From Gaeumannomyces sp. JS-464 (Eukaryota > Ascomycota > Sordariomycetes > Magnaporthales > Magnaporthaceae), in assembly GCA_002197995.1 (NCBI GenBank), contig NGZR01000002.1, positions 992,001 to 1,056,000 of the forward strand: a DNA stretch of 64,000 bases, read 5' to 3'. The notes beneath the pieces are model-generated. The model did no database searches. It saw only the letters and a list, made by a program, of their open reading frames with translations, and was not told the DNA's origin. Numbering within the stretch: the first letter of the stretch is position 1; every line of letters begins with the position of its first letter. Shown here one piece after another: positions 34,515-45,322 of the stretch. Position numbers and translations under genes: made by a program.

Positions 34515-36027
34515 AAATAAAAAAGGAAAAAAAATTAAAAAAAAAAAATTTCTATTATTTAGCTTCGTATAAAACCTTAATTACTACTAATCCCGTTTTA
34601 AAAAAAAAGATTTAGCAAAAAGCATCGCACGAAAAAAAATACCCGTTTTCCCGAATATAAAACAAAAATAAAAACCATTTCGCACGATTAATCCTTAATT
34701 AAAATAACTTTACAACCTAAATTAAAACCAGCTAAACCGGAACGAAGCAACTGCTTTAATAGCGGTATTATACGACTTTTAAAATTAGCCGCACTTTTAC
34801 CGCTATTACTACTATTAAACTTATTACCCCGGTTTAAGCTTTTAACGAACGAGCTTAAAAACGCCGATTTAACACGAGCATATCCGCAATTTTAACCGTG
34901 CGATTATTAAATATAATTTAAGCAAACTCCGTTTTAAAAGCTACGAATTTGCACGTAGCGAAAAAAGCGCAAAATGGTGTTAAAATTGCCGCACTTTTAA
35001 AAATAACGGCGAATTAAAGTTTTACGCGAATGGATTAAAACCGCATAAAAGTACAACTCGCGCCGTACGATTTTAACCACTAAAAGCATAATACGCTCGT
35101 TAAACGTTATATTTGGGTCCGTAACGTTTATTTAAACCTTAATACCGTGCGATGGCAAAGCGGCGAGCTAGCGTTTTTCAAAATAAATAAAAAAAATAAA
35201 AAAGTTAATTTCGTGCGAAAAAAAAAGCTAAAGAAAGTAATACGTACGTTAATATTAAAAGCCGTTATAAACTAATAATTACTAAACGAACTGGTAAAAA
35301 ACGCAGTTAAATCGCACCCTCGCTATCGATACGAATGCTAATCGCACTTAAAAAAGTGTAAACGGTAAACGCCGAAACGCTAAACTAAATAACAGGCAAA
35401 AAAAAACATCGTGCGATCCGGAAAAACAATCGAAAGCGTGGGAACGAAAAGGCGCGCGCGTAAAGCGTTAACGTACGAAACGCGACGATCGATTATAATT
35501 AAATATTAAAAAAAAGGAAAGGTTAAAAGTCGCGCGATTAAAAAAACGAGCGAGGTTAAAATCGTAGTAAAAAGTGTGTTATTATTATGCAGGAAAAAAA
35601 AAGCAAAAAAAAAAAAAAAGGCGTTTTAATGCTTGCAAAAATAGGGCTTTCCGTACGACTTAATAAAAGTAAAAAGAAAAACCACTTTACGCAGCCATTT
35701 TCGCACGAAGCTATTTACAACCTAATAGCTTTACCCTTTTTACATAAACTAACCGCTATTACCGAACTAGTAACCTTTTTCATTTTACTACTTTTACGCC
35801 GCTTTTAAACGATACATACATATATTAACGTTAAAACTCCTAAAAATATATTCCTTTTACGTTTACACCGAAGTTTCGTTTAACTTACACGATTTACTTT
35901 CCAACACCTATCCTTTTTGCTTTGCACATTTCGTATAACCACTTTAAATTACCTTATTAGGAAATAATTTAGCTTATGCTAATTAATATTTAGAAAAAAG
36001 GAAATGCGATTTAAAAAAAACTGTTAA
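34515..36027. other. Non-coding tail of the copia element, between RNase H and 3' LTR
   Basis: About 1.5 kb of RIP-mutated DNA with no recognised domain. The motif CGTGCGAT/TCGTACGA recurs many times. A copia element normally ends shortly after RNase H, so this is longer than expected. It may hide a further degraded insertion. Confidence 0.4.
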
Positions 36028-36376
36028 TGTTAAAAGGGCAGCTAAAAGTCGCACAAAGCTATTAACGGATACCGTAAATCCACGACTTGGAGCTCCGTGG
36101 CGGAAAACAACGTTTCCCCGGCATGGAAGATTTAACGCTAAAATCACCGGTTATGCCGTTATGTATGAAAGCTGTGCGAATCGCAGGTTAAATCCTAATA
36201 CCGGGAGTTGCTTTATACGACCGCACGCCGCGGCTTCCGGCACGGGATATATATCCGGCGAAACTAGCACAACGAGCCTTTTCTTTATATTTAAAAGGCA
36301 AACAGCTTTTTAAAAATATATAAACTAGGAAGCTTTTTTACTTTAAAAACCGGTACCGGTACGAATGCCACGAACA
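36028..36376 (+). repeat. 3' LTR of the copia element
   Basis: 349 bp beginning TGTTAAAAGG and ending CACGAACA, with target duplication TTAAT after it. Much less RIP-mutated than the 5' LTR. Confidence 0.88.
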
Positions 36377-38450
36377 TTAATACCATCCTAAGGATTTTTT
36401 AAACGAGTTTTATTTAACATATTTAAACGATATCGTAATATATACGCAAAGCTCGCGCTAAACCACCTTTATAAAATGCGGAAAGTATTTAAGCGTTTTT
36501 AAAGTTATAGCTTGCACATTAACCCCGACAAATTACAATTCGCGGTAAAAAAAATCAAATATTTAGGATTTATTATATAAAAACCGGCGTAGGAATAAAC
36601 CCCGACCCCGAAAAAGTAAAAGCCGTTTAACGCTAAAAAGCTTTTATACAACGAAAGGAGTTCGTAATTTTTTAGGATTTTTAAATTTTTACCAAATTTT
36701 TACCCGGTTTTTTAAAAGCGGCCGCACTATTAACGAAGCTAATAAGGAAAAAAAATGCCTTTTTATTAAACGGAAAAACACTAATCCGCTTTTAAAAGTT
36801 TAAAATATTTGTTTTTATCCGCTAGTATGCTTGCGAAATAGGATTTAAACGCGTTTACGTTTTTGGAAACGGATTACAACGGGTTTGCTTTAAAAAGCAC
36901 GTTAGTGTAAAAAAAACGGGGGAAACGCCTGGTAGGATTCCATTCCTGCAAATTAAAACCCGTAAAACGCAATTATCCCGTCCACGATATAAAAATGCTA
37001 GCTATCGTTGATAATTTAAAGTATTGGAACGCGAAGCTTCGCAATTGTAAAAATTTTCTATTTTTACGGATTATAAAACCTGAAATACTTTATATAAGTT
37101 TTAAACGCTTATTAAAACGGTAAACGCGTTAAGTAAAGTGTTACCAAATATATTTTAAAATTAATACCGTTTAAACAAGGAAAACGTGTAGCGAACGCTT
37201 TAATACGGAGAGAATAAAACCGCCCGAAGGGGGACGGAAATACGAAGCTCAAAAAAAATGCAATTATTACTCGAAAACCTTTTTACTTAAATGTCGAGCG
37301 ATCCAAATTCTTAATAACGGCTTTGCGTTAAAAAAAAAGAAAAACCTCGACGAAATTCCAAACAACGTTTAATAGCTGGAAACCCGGATTTGCACGGTTA
37401 TTCGAAAGCACGACTAGGTAAAATAATATGTACAAATTTATATACCGTTTTATAAAACGCAATAAGCGTTTTTTAAACCTAGTTTTAAATTTAAAAGTGC
37501 AAAAAGCAAAATGCCGCAGTAATAACGAGGGCAAGCTAAGGTTTAAACATAAACTTTAAGTGTTAAAAGCCCTTTTTACTACGGAAGCAATAGTAGCGGC
37601 GGCGGGAACAAAAAACGACCCACGGGATAAGCTTTAAAGCGTGCTAACCCAAAAAATACACGACGCTTTCGTCGTAAGCCATCCGGGTCGAAACGGCACT
37701 ACGCACGCCGTAGCGAAAAACTTTTATTAGCTTTTAATATACCGCAGCATTAAACGTTTCGTTCGCAATTATAACGTTTATAACCGTAGCAAAATTTAAA
37801 GGGATTTAAAATAAAGCTTTTTGCAACTTTTGCTTATCCCCGACCGGTTTTACAAACATTTACAAATGGATTTTATAATAAACCTCCTTTTAGTAAGCGG
37901 GAATACCGCTTTATAAATAATTACTAATAGGTTATTAAAAAAGGTTATTTTAAAAGCAATACCGTTTATACCAGCCGAAAAGTGCGTAAACCGCTTTATA
38001 ACCTGCTTTGTCCGTTTTCACGGCTGGCCCGTTTTAATTGTTTCAAATAAAAAAACGAATTAAACTAATAACTTTTAGCAGCACTTTTGCTAGCGTTTAA
38101 AAATTAAACAGCTTTTAAGCATAACCTACTACCCCTAAACGAACGGCGGCATGGAACGCGTAAACCAAAAGGTGCAAACCGCGTTAAAAGCTTACATTAA
38201 TTACTAGCAATCGAATTAGGACTAGTGGCTTCCCGCAATCCAACTCGCGCTTAACTTCCGCCTTTACGCAACCATCGGCACGTTCCCGTTTTTTGCCAAT
38301 TACAAATACAAACCCTCGTTTATTTTAACCAGTAAAAAAGCACCCTTAAGTTTAAAAAAAAGCGCATTAATAGCGAGGGCCGAAAAGTATGTAAAAATAT
38401 TGGCTTAAATTATAAATATGTGCTAAGCAGCCATAATTGCGGCAATTTAA
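36377..38450 (+). mobile_element. Outer Ty3/gypsy relic, 3' part (RT palm to integrase)
   Basis: Continues the RT split at 23748. A YLNDIVIYTQS motif (the YLDDI catalytic box with D-to-N) is near 36420. VRNFLGFLNFYQIFTRF lies at 36660-36715. RNase H follows near 36860-37000. Integrase runs to 38350, including YYPXTNGGMERVNQKVQTALKAYI-type remains near 38140 and FFANYKYKPSF near 38295. The element has no visible 3' LTR: it stops abruptly at about 38450, where GC-rich phospholipase-D-like coding sequence begins. Confidence 0.82.
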
Positions 38451-38452
38451 TA

Positions 38453-38832
38453 GGAGCGAGCGCGTGGACGACCCGCTCGGGTACCAAGACAACACGACTC
38501 TCGCAGATCTCACGACTCGCCTGACCGAAACCATGACGAACATGGCCGCGGCTAGCCTTATCAACGTAGATTCGGACAAAGTCCAGACGATTGTGAGCAG
38601 AAGGTTCCACGCCAAGCGCAGCGTGCTCGAAACTCCCCTCGGACCGGAAAGCAAGAGGCTGCACACCAAGGTCGTGGATGTGGACTCGTCCCTGCTCTAC
38701 ATCGGCTCCGATAACGCCTACCCACAGTGGAACGAGCAGTTCGGTGTCTGGATCCAGGAACAGGGGAACATCAAGGCTTGGGAGGATTGGTTCTTCTGGG
38801 GGCTTTGGAAGAGAGCTTTGGCGGTTGATTAA
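38453..38832 (+). pseudogene. C-terminal fragment of a phospholipase D-like protein
   Basis: The open frame carries one HKD-type motif: LHTKVVDVDSSLLYIGSDN (about 38659-38715), with His, Lys and Asp in the H-x-K-x4-D spacing and the trailing G-S-x-N of PLD-family active sites. It is followed by the usual W.EQFG.WI stretch and a stop at 38830-38832. PLD-family enzymes need two HKD motifs. The N-terminal half is missing because the frame starts directly at the edge of the gypsy relic. It is almost certainly a gene truncated by transposon insertion or rearrangement. Confidence 0.7.
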
Positions 38833-38834
38833 CT

Positions 38835-39658
38835 GGAGATTGGAAGCACATGGCGTCGAGCGATTTGGCTGATATCTGCTGGGCACGAACTTGATGGATC
38901 GAGATAGGTTTTTTCTTTGTCCTGTCTTCGCTTCTGGGCTTTGGAAACTGTTGTTGGATGAGTCAAGTCTTCTATAAAGTTCAACGAATCGAAAGCTTTG
39001 TGACATATGGAACTTGGAAGGGGTTTAGTAGGCCTGCAACCAGAAACTTCCGTATTATGGGATCAGCGTGACAAATACAGCGGTCGATGCAGTTTGTGGC
39101 CGGCAGCGCCGGGTTGCTATCACCCATTATAAATACAGATATCTTCAAGTAATACAACATCCCATTCTATGCAGACACACACATAGGGCGTAATCCATCA
39201 TGAATTTATTACCTTACCTTACCTTACCTCACAGCTGACCAACCCTCTTGGAGAGTTCAAAATCTGGGAGGCTGCCAGAGCCACATCGCCAGCTCTCACA
39301 GACGGAAAAACGCAAGGTATTGGCGCCTCTGCTCGTAGCGACTGCCTCGTAAAACTCGACAACATACAAGACTCAGCGCTGGGGGAAGTGGCCTCTTTGC
39401 ATGCCTGGATGGATGAAGAAGGACCTTGGTGGTTTCCTATTTTCATGGTCTCCTATCTGAAGGAACTGTCGTCACCCATTAGTAATTAGGCTTCCAAGTA
39501 TAAGTGGTTTATACAACGTTCTTTGGGTAACAATTCTTTTCGGAAGAGGAATGCCGTAAGGTACCATTCACCTATTCATTAAATCCACCCCCGTCATTTT
39601 TTTTGGCACTTTTAGCTGGTTGTTACTTCTAGCTAATAGCCGGACCAAATAATCTTTA
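38835..39658. other. Intergenic region
   Basis: No coding sequence recognised. Contains a short ACCTT tandem run (39211-39229) and the 3' flank of the aminopeptidase gene. A PLD 3' untranslated region is likely at its left end. Confidence 0.5.
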
Positions 39659-41265
39659 TCAATGCCGACCACCTCGAGGGGGCAAACTGTCAAAGCTACG
39701 GCCATATAGAGATACCGCGTGCGCGATAGCTTTTGTTACTTGGAGGAAGGGCTCGGGATGGATATTGGTTACTAAAAGTAGGACATCAGTAACAGCACGC
39801 ATCAGGTCGGGTTTGTGAATACAGAACAAGTCAACAGAGCGCCAGACTTACCATTGTCTCCTGCCTTGTGGTTCTCGGGGTCGGACGGCACGCCCACGGT
39901 CCCGCCAAACATGGCCACCTGCTCGGGGGTCTTGAGCTCCGACCCGCCAGTGAACAGTCCGCCAGTGGGGATGCGAGCGTCGATAAAGGGACCGTGGTCG
40001 CTGGCCTTGCGCAGGTCGAACGACGTGTAGTTGAGGCCCGCCACGCCGACGAAATACTCCTGGAACATCTTCTCGGCCTCGACCACGCCGGGCGGCGGCG
40101 TGCGTCCCTCGAAGCCGGTGCCGTTGGACGCGTAGATGGCGTAGAACCAGTTGACGGACGCGACCATGTCGAAGTTGAGGTAGAGCCGGATCTTGTCGCG
40201 CTCGGCCTGGCTCAGCGACCCGACGTACTCGGTCGAGCCGACCAGCCCGGCCTCCTCGGCCGACCACCAGCTGAACCGGACCGCGTTGTTTACCGAAAAC
40301 TTGGCGAGTTGGATCGCCACCTCGAGGATGCTCAGGGTGCCGGAGCCGTCGTCGTTGAGGCCCGGGTTGACCTCTACCGAGTCGACGTGCGCGCCGAGCT
40401 GGAGGACGTTGTTGGGGTCGCCGCCCCTGGTCTGGGCGATGATGTTGTACGTCTTGGTCTCGGCAATGGTGACGCTCATGTCCACCGTCAGCTGGGTGCC
40501 CCTTTGCAGCTCCGCAGCCAGCGCCTGGCCGGCCGCTTGCGTGATGCCGGCGGTCGGGACGAAGGATCCTGTCCCCATGCCACCGCTGGCAGGGCCTTCG
40601 GTCGGGTTGTTATTGTAGATGATAGCCGCCACTGCCCCGGCGGCGGCGGAATTGCTTGACTTAACGCTGAAGGCGCAGGTGCCGCGCGAGATCAGGGCGA
40701 CGGCGCCTTTGACCGCGGCAGGGAAGTCGGTCTGCAAGGGAAACAGTCAGCCTGGTGATTGGGTCTGGCCCCAAAGCAAGTGAACCTACAGCATTGCACC
40801 CGAGCCCGGCCACAGCTACCAGCGGTGCATTTGCCGCTCCTTTGGGCGAGCCTCCAAAAACCCGCGAGTCGTATTTCGTGCCGGCGATGGAGACAGAGGC
40901 TTGGCCTTCGCCCAGAACAGCGAACTCCTGGGTCGTCACGTCATAGTAGTCCAGGGCAGTGACAGTGTTCTTGATGTACCTCAGGGACGCCTCCAGGCCG
41001 GGCGAGCCGACGACGCGGTTCCGCTGCGGAGTGGAGTAGGCGTGGTCCTCGAGGATCTGGGCCTTGCTCATGAGCGCATCGGCCGTCAAGAGATTCCGAA
41101 GCGCCTCCTGTCATTGGCGCAGAGAATAGTTGGTTAGATAGCCGAGCGGGAAGCCTCTGCGTCTCTCAGGGTCGAATAACATACCGAGCTCACTAGCGGC
41201 TTCGTCTCTCCCGCCACAAGACCACCGAGCCCCACGAGAGGATATAGAGGGAGTGAAGCTTTCAT
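39659..41265 (-). CDS. Secreted M28 aminopeptidase with PA domain
   Basis: Four exons read cleanly: 41265-41185, 41107-40790, 40731-39852 and 39771-39659. The three GT-AG introns are 77, 58 and 80 bp. The product is 463 residues. An N-terminal signal peptide (LVGLGGLVAG) precedes a propeptide. A protease-associated domain lies at about residues 110-235 (GLGCNA-TDFPAAVKG). The M28 zinc peptidase core follows: His248 in LGAHVDSVE, Asp260 in LNDDGSG, the Glu pair 292-293 in WWSAEEAGL, Asp in NFDMV, and a late His in PENHKAGDN. The last exon restores the expected GDNVTN continuation and an RSFDSLP tail. It removes N-terminal residues from peptides outside the cell or in the vacuole. The gene is intact, unlike most neighbours. 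A leucine aminopeptidase/aminopeptidase Y-type role is likely; exact substrate preference is not visible. Confidence 0.9.
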
Positions 41266-41900
41266 CGTGGGCGTTCGTCTGGTCTCAAGGGCGACGGTTC
41301 GGCAGCTGCGTCCCGGGAGTGCATGCAGAAAGCGACGGGTTGAGTCGAATCCGAACGGGCACCCGTGGTTTTGAAGGCGGGAAATTTAATTTAGACGTCA
41401 AACCGACGCGTCTTCTTGTGGCGGGGGCATCCCTGGCAACGGTACTCAAGGTAACGGGTGATTGTCCGGAGCATTAAGTGACGTCGGTGTGTATGGAAAT
41501 GAGGGGTCTACAACGTGCCATTGCATTCACCTCCCCGATTCGGAAGTTGGGTGCCTGTCTTCACATCTTGGCTGCATGAATGTGCCGCTGGCCGATAGCA
41601 CGGCAGGTGTTTGACCAACGCTTAAGGGGAGCGGTAAAGGTAAACAAAGTGATCGCCACATATCTCGGCGGTTCATGGTGCTTCTCTGATAAAGTGGCAG
41701 ATGCATGGCGGGGTCCTGACACCTGACATTCAACGTGGAAGCCCAGAATGTGAGTGGTCGCCCTGCCCGGGTTGGAGCGCAAAGCCCCAGCTCTGAATCG
41801 ACGACGGAAGGCTATTAAATTGATGACAACCGCTCCATCTCGCTCTATTTCCTTGCGAAACCAAAAATCCTATCCCAGAATATCCTCCGACGAGACTAGC
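41266..41900. other. Upstream region of the aminopeptidase gene
   Basis: No gene seen. GC-moderate, with AT-rich patches at 41385-41400 and 41815-41825 that could hold promoter elements. Confidence 0.4.
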
Positions 41901-42308
41901 TCAGCCGGACCTTTCGTTATTCTCGCCCTCTGTGCTAAACGGCCAGTTGGAATCTCTCCGACTTTTCTTCAATGCCCGCGACACGCTCGGCAGGCTTGCT
42001 AGATCCACCGCCGAGTCTCCCTCGATTGGGCTGACCGTCCCCGACTTCCACGATTGCCTAATGTCGCTAACCGGCCGCGCGCGCTGCTCTTGCACCTCTC
42101 CCCAGCCGTTGCTGGAAGAAGGGCGCCTTGGATGCCGAGTCTCCGTCGTCGCCTCCCCCTGCGAGGTTGAAATTGCCGACACCAGGCACCACAGACAGGC
42201 CTGCTGTGGAGGGCCGCGTAGCAGTCGCGGCTTGCGAGGACAGTTGGCTGGTCGCGTACCTGACCGACGCTGGTGGCTCGCTACGCCGAGTCGACGGGCG
42301 GAGCGCAG

Positions 42309-43523
42309 TTATGACTCCTGTGCTGAGGCCTTCGTCGGTGGCCGTCGCTGGGCTGGACGCGCGTGCCGACTGACCGGCGGCGAGTGCTCTAGATGGCATG
42401 CCGGTGGCTGGGGAAGCAGCAGCAGCAGCAGCAGCGGTGTCCCGCCAGCAGGATCCGCCTGACGCCCGTCGCGACTACTCAGATTGCTCCCAGACCCGTT
42501 GGTATCACGCGTTATGGGCTGCTCCAGGACGCCCCGTTTGACCTCTTCGGATGTCGTCCGCCGACGGGGCCCGCCGGCCTCGGCCATCTGTGCAGCGCCG
42601 TCGGCTGTGCCCAGCTGGCGCTCCCTTTGCGAGCGCTTGCGCCGCAGAAACAGCCAAAACCCCAGAAGGCACAGGATCGCCGTCCCTACGGCGGCAACAA
42701 CGATGCCGGCCGCGGCCTGTGTCACAGGCACCGACGAGTTCTTGGCCTGCTGCACTCGAGACTCGGCCTCGGCCTGGTGCGCAATCACAATCAGCCTATT
42801 AGCCACGGCCGATTCACGAGCCATGTATTGCCCATGTTTCTCACCTTTGTCCGCGATGCTTCCGCAGCCAGCGCATCAGCACTCGCCTGCGCAGCCATTG
42901 CTCTAGCCTGTGCATCCGCGACTCCCCTCTGCGCAGCCGCCTCGGCGCTGGCACGCGCGCCCGAGACCGAGGCCGATGCCGCGGCGGCGACGGACGACGC
43001 CGACGACTGTGCGGCCGCGGCGCTGCGCGTCAGGACCACCTGCACCGACGATGCCGACGACTGCGCTTCATTCACCTGCTGCGACAGCCGGGACGCGCTT
43101 GACTGGGCCGCGGCGAGTGCGCTGCTTAGGAGAGGATATCGTCGACAAGATCGAGGCCTGATCACCTGGACGGCAGCCGGGTGGCGCTCCTGGCCCGCCC
43201 GGAGCGCCCGGGAACTGCGCCACTCGCTTTCGCAGGTTGGCTGGCGACAAAGGACTCTCTGGTGCCGGCGTCACCACTGGGTGTTCGGCATTGTCGGGTG
43301 GTGTTGGGGCTGCATATGAGGCCGATTCACTCGCCGAAGGATCTAGGCTGGAGTTGAATGGTTCCCGTGTGGTCTTGCGTGGCCCAGCGCGAGTGTCTTG
43401 CCCCTCCATCTCGGTGGCAGCGGCGCCCAAGGCATTCGCAACCGGACGCCATCCTTCAACCACGCAGAAGACAAGCAGCTTGGATATGCAGATGACTGCC
43501 CTGGGGGGAATCGTTCCCCTCAT
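42309..43523 (-). CDS. Single-pass membrane protein with Ala/Ser-rich stalk
   Basis: The start is taken at ATG 43523, which opens a signal-like segment (AVICISKLLVFCVVEG). A Pro/Gly stretch near PGAPGGPGAPPG follows. A long Ala/Ser/Gln coiled-coil-like stalk lies at 43120-42860 (repeats of AAQSSAS and SASSV). An intron at 42774-42844 (GTGAGA..CAG) then joins to AEAESRVQQAK. One transmembrane helix follows (AGIVVAAVGTAILCLLGFWLFL) with stop-transfer RRKRSQRER, and then a low-complexity tail with a CTG/GCT repeat (42417-42437). The junction between the Pro-rich part and the stalk (43130-43180) needs a frame change that no good intron explains. The C-terminus may continue in another frame to about 42067. 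Function unknown; the plan resembles fungal wall-sensor or adhesin-like proteins. Confidence 0.55.
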
Positions 43524-44320
43524 TTGAACATGCCGTATCAGTACCCAGCGCCTCGGTACCGTCAATGGAGCATATTGGATGGCGGAGCAGTGGCATACAC
43601 CGATGGGGAACACCCGGGCTGGCATAGGAAACAATCAGTTATTATGGTCTCCCGACGGCCCGGCCCACGCTCCATGCACAACAAGCGGTATCGGGCGCTT
43701 TGCCATGCTGTTGGGAGTAAACATGGGATAAGAATTGTCAAATCCTTCGACTTGAAACCCCGTAGCCAACTCGGGCCGCCGTCGCAGATCTTATGCGGGC
43801 AGGCCGACGGCCGCGCCAGTCCCGGCTCGCCGCTCCCCAGGCATGTCCCATCTATCCCGCAGGATCAGAGCTATCGTGACGTGGACTTTCAAGCTTATTT
43901 CCTCACGGGAGCCGCGGAGTTCGGCGCGTATCCCAACGGCAGCCATGAGCATGTGTAATGTCCTGCAGCCGTCCCATCCACAAGTTTTGTCAGCGCCGTG
44001 CTGAACTTGTATCAGGATCAGAGTATGTACCTCTCGCTTGGTCTTTTGGACATCTTCCAGACCTAGCGCCGACATTGGACGGGATAGACAGGCTCTGTCG
44101 GCACAGGCCAACAAACGCATACCAATATATGGTGCGACACGAATGCGAAGTAGCTCAGAGGCAAAGCTGTTCGCGGCAACCGCCGGCCACGATCCCTCTG
44201 CTCTCAACCATCCTCGAGTTAATAACGATAGCCCCTTGCAGGGACAGACGAAGGGAATTTCCCAAGCTCACATCACTATTTATCCCCTTTACCCGGGCCA
44301 GTCCCCTTCCATCGATCTGT
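43524..44320. other. Intergenic region between membrane-protein gene and AA9 gene
   Basis: Open frames here (for example 43791-44207 minus) have no domain and unnatural composition. It contains the upstream region of the membrane-protein gene and the 3' flank of the AA9 gene. Confidence 0.45.
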
Positions 44321-44433
44321 TTACGGGACGCACTGCGAATACCACTGATTGCTGGCAACACACCTGCCTGACGCACAGGTCCTCGGCCCATTCCAGCCCT
44401 CACCACCACACTGCCCATAAAGAGGAGCACCAC

Positions 44434-44467
<34 letters not shown>

Positions 44468-45322
44468 CGCCACCGCCTCCGCCGTTGCCCGGGTTAGGGT
44501 TGGGGCTAGTGTTACCGCCGCCGCCACCGCCACCAGTCCAAACTCTGTGCTGCCCGACATTGGTGTAGGGGTAGCTGCGAGCGCCGTAGATGAAGAACCG
44601 CAGCGCCGGATCGTCCCGGTTGTAAAGCCCCGGGATCTTAGCCATAGGGCCCGGGCGGCCGTTCCCATTGCCCGTGACCTCGATCTGCGCACAGGCGAAA
44701 TAGAACTCGGTGTCGGCCGACTGCGCGCCGTGGATGGCGATGTGCTCGACCCGCACCAGGTACTGGCCCGGCGGCGTGTCGCGGGGCAGCGTGAAGCCGA
44801 CCTCTGGCTTGCCCCAGCTGCACCAGTCCGAGTCGCGCAGCGGGTTCTGCGGCCCGCAGATGACGTCCTAGTACACCTTGAACCAGTCGCCGCCCCCCCG
44901 GTACTGGCGCACGTCCCCGGGCGCGCGCGACATGTGGATGGTCGAGGGGCCCGGGTGCAGGATCTTGCCGTTGTTCCAGAGCCGGAACCCGATCCGCTGG
45001 CCCGGGCTCACGCGCGCCACCTTCGTGCGCCCCGCGTTGGCCCACGAGCCCGAGTTGCAGCGGAAGTCGGCGCCCGGGTTGAGGAAGTGCTTGGTGGGCT
45101 GGATGTTGTTGTTGTTTTGGCGGACTGGGGGAGGCAGGCCATGTTAGAATGCCTGGCCGAATTCCGCTGGGACACTATAATTAGGGGCTCTTGATACCAC
45201 ATACTGTACCGCCAGTCCGGGGTCCGCTGGCCATCAATGGTCAGGATGCTGTAGACATAGTGGGCTTGCACCGCCGGGACCGCAGCGAGGCACGCCACCA
45301 CGAGGCTTGAGAAGCTCACCAT
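44321..45322 (-). pseudogene. AA9 lytic polysaccharide monooxygenase with C-terminal CBM1, disrupted
   Basis: Starts at ATG 45322 with a 20-residue signal peptide (VACLAAVPAVQA), so mature His1 follows (HYVYSILTIDG). Intron 45125-45204 (GTATGT..CAG) joins DWRY to IRQNNNN. The core keeps the copper site: N-terminal His, the His in ILHPGPST, and the Tyr in [11 protein letters not shown] Gly/Asn/Pro linker leads to a CBM1 cellulose-binding module ([17 protein letters not shown]) ending at TAA 44321-44323. Two lesions are present. A TAG at 44868-44870 stands where CAG is expected after WFKVY. The GGC-repeat linker (about 44440-44475) is out of frame with CBM1 by one base. AA9 enzymes oxidatively cleave cellulose. 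As written, this one would be truncated before its second half. Confidence 0.85.

Larger units (their letters stand above)
23749..36376 (+). mobile_element. Ty1/copia LTR retrotransposon (split by an inner gypsy element)
   Basis: Bounded by related LTRs (23749-24096 and 36028-36376, TG..CA ends, CA mutated to TA in the left copy) and a perfect 5-bp target duplication TTAAT (23744-23748, 36377-36381). Without the inner element it measures about 5.2 kb, a normal copia size. The class is shown by RT-RNase H remains at about 33780-34510. The element has inserted into the RT of an older gypsy copy. Confidence 0.87.

Noticed and set aside
39211..39229. ACCTT repeats as a telomere-like tract
   Set aside because: Only four short units, unit differs from TTAGGG, and genes continue on both sides.
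39868..40659. 263-codon plus-strand open frame
   Set aside because: Antisense shadow of the M28 aminopeptidase exon; high-GC coding DNA leaves long open frames on the other strand.
44868..44870. Hidden intron explaining the TAG in the AA9 gene
   Set aside because: The only GT..AG pair around it spans 9 bases, far too short for an intron.
44547..45194. 215-codon plus-strand frame opposite the AA9 gene
   Set aside because: Antisense shadow; the minus strand carries the recognisable AA9 core and CBM1.
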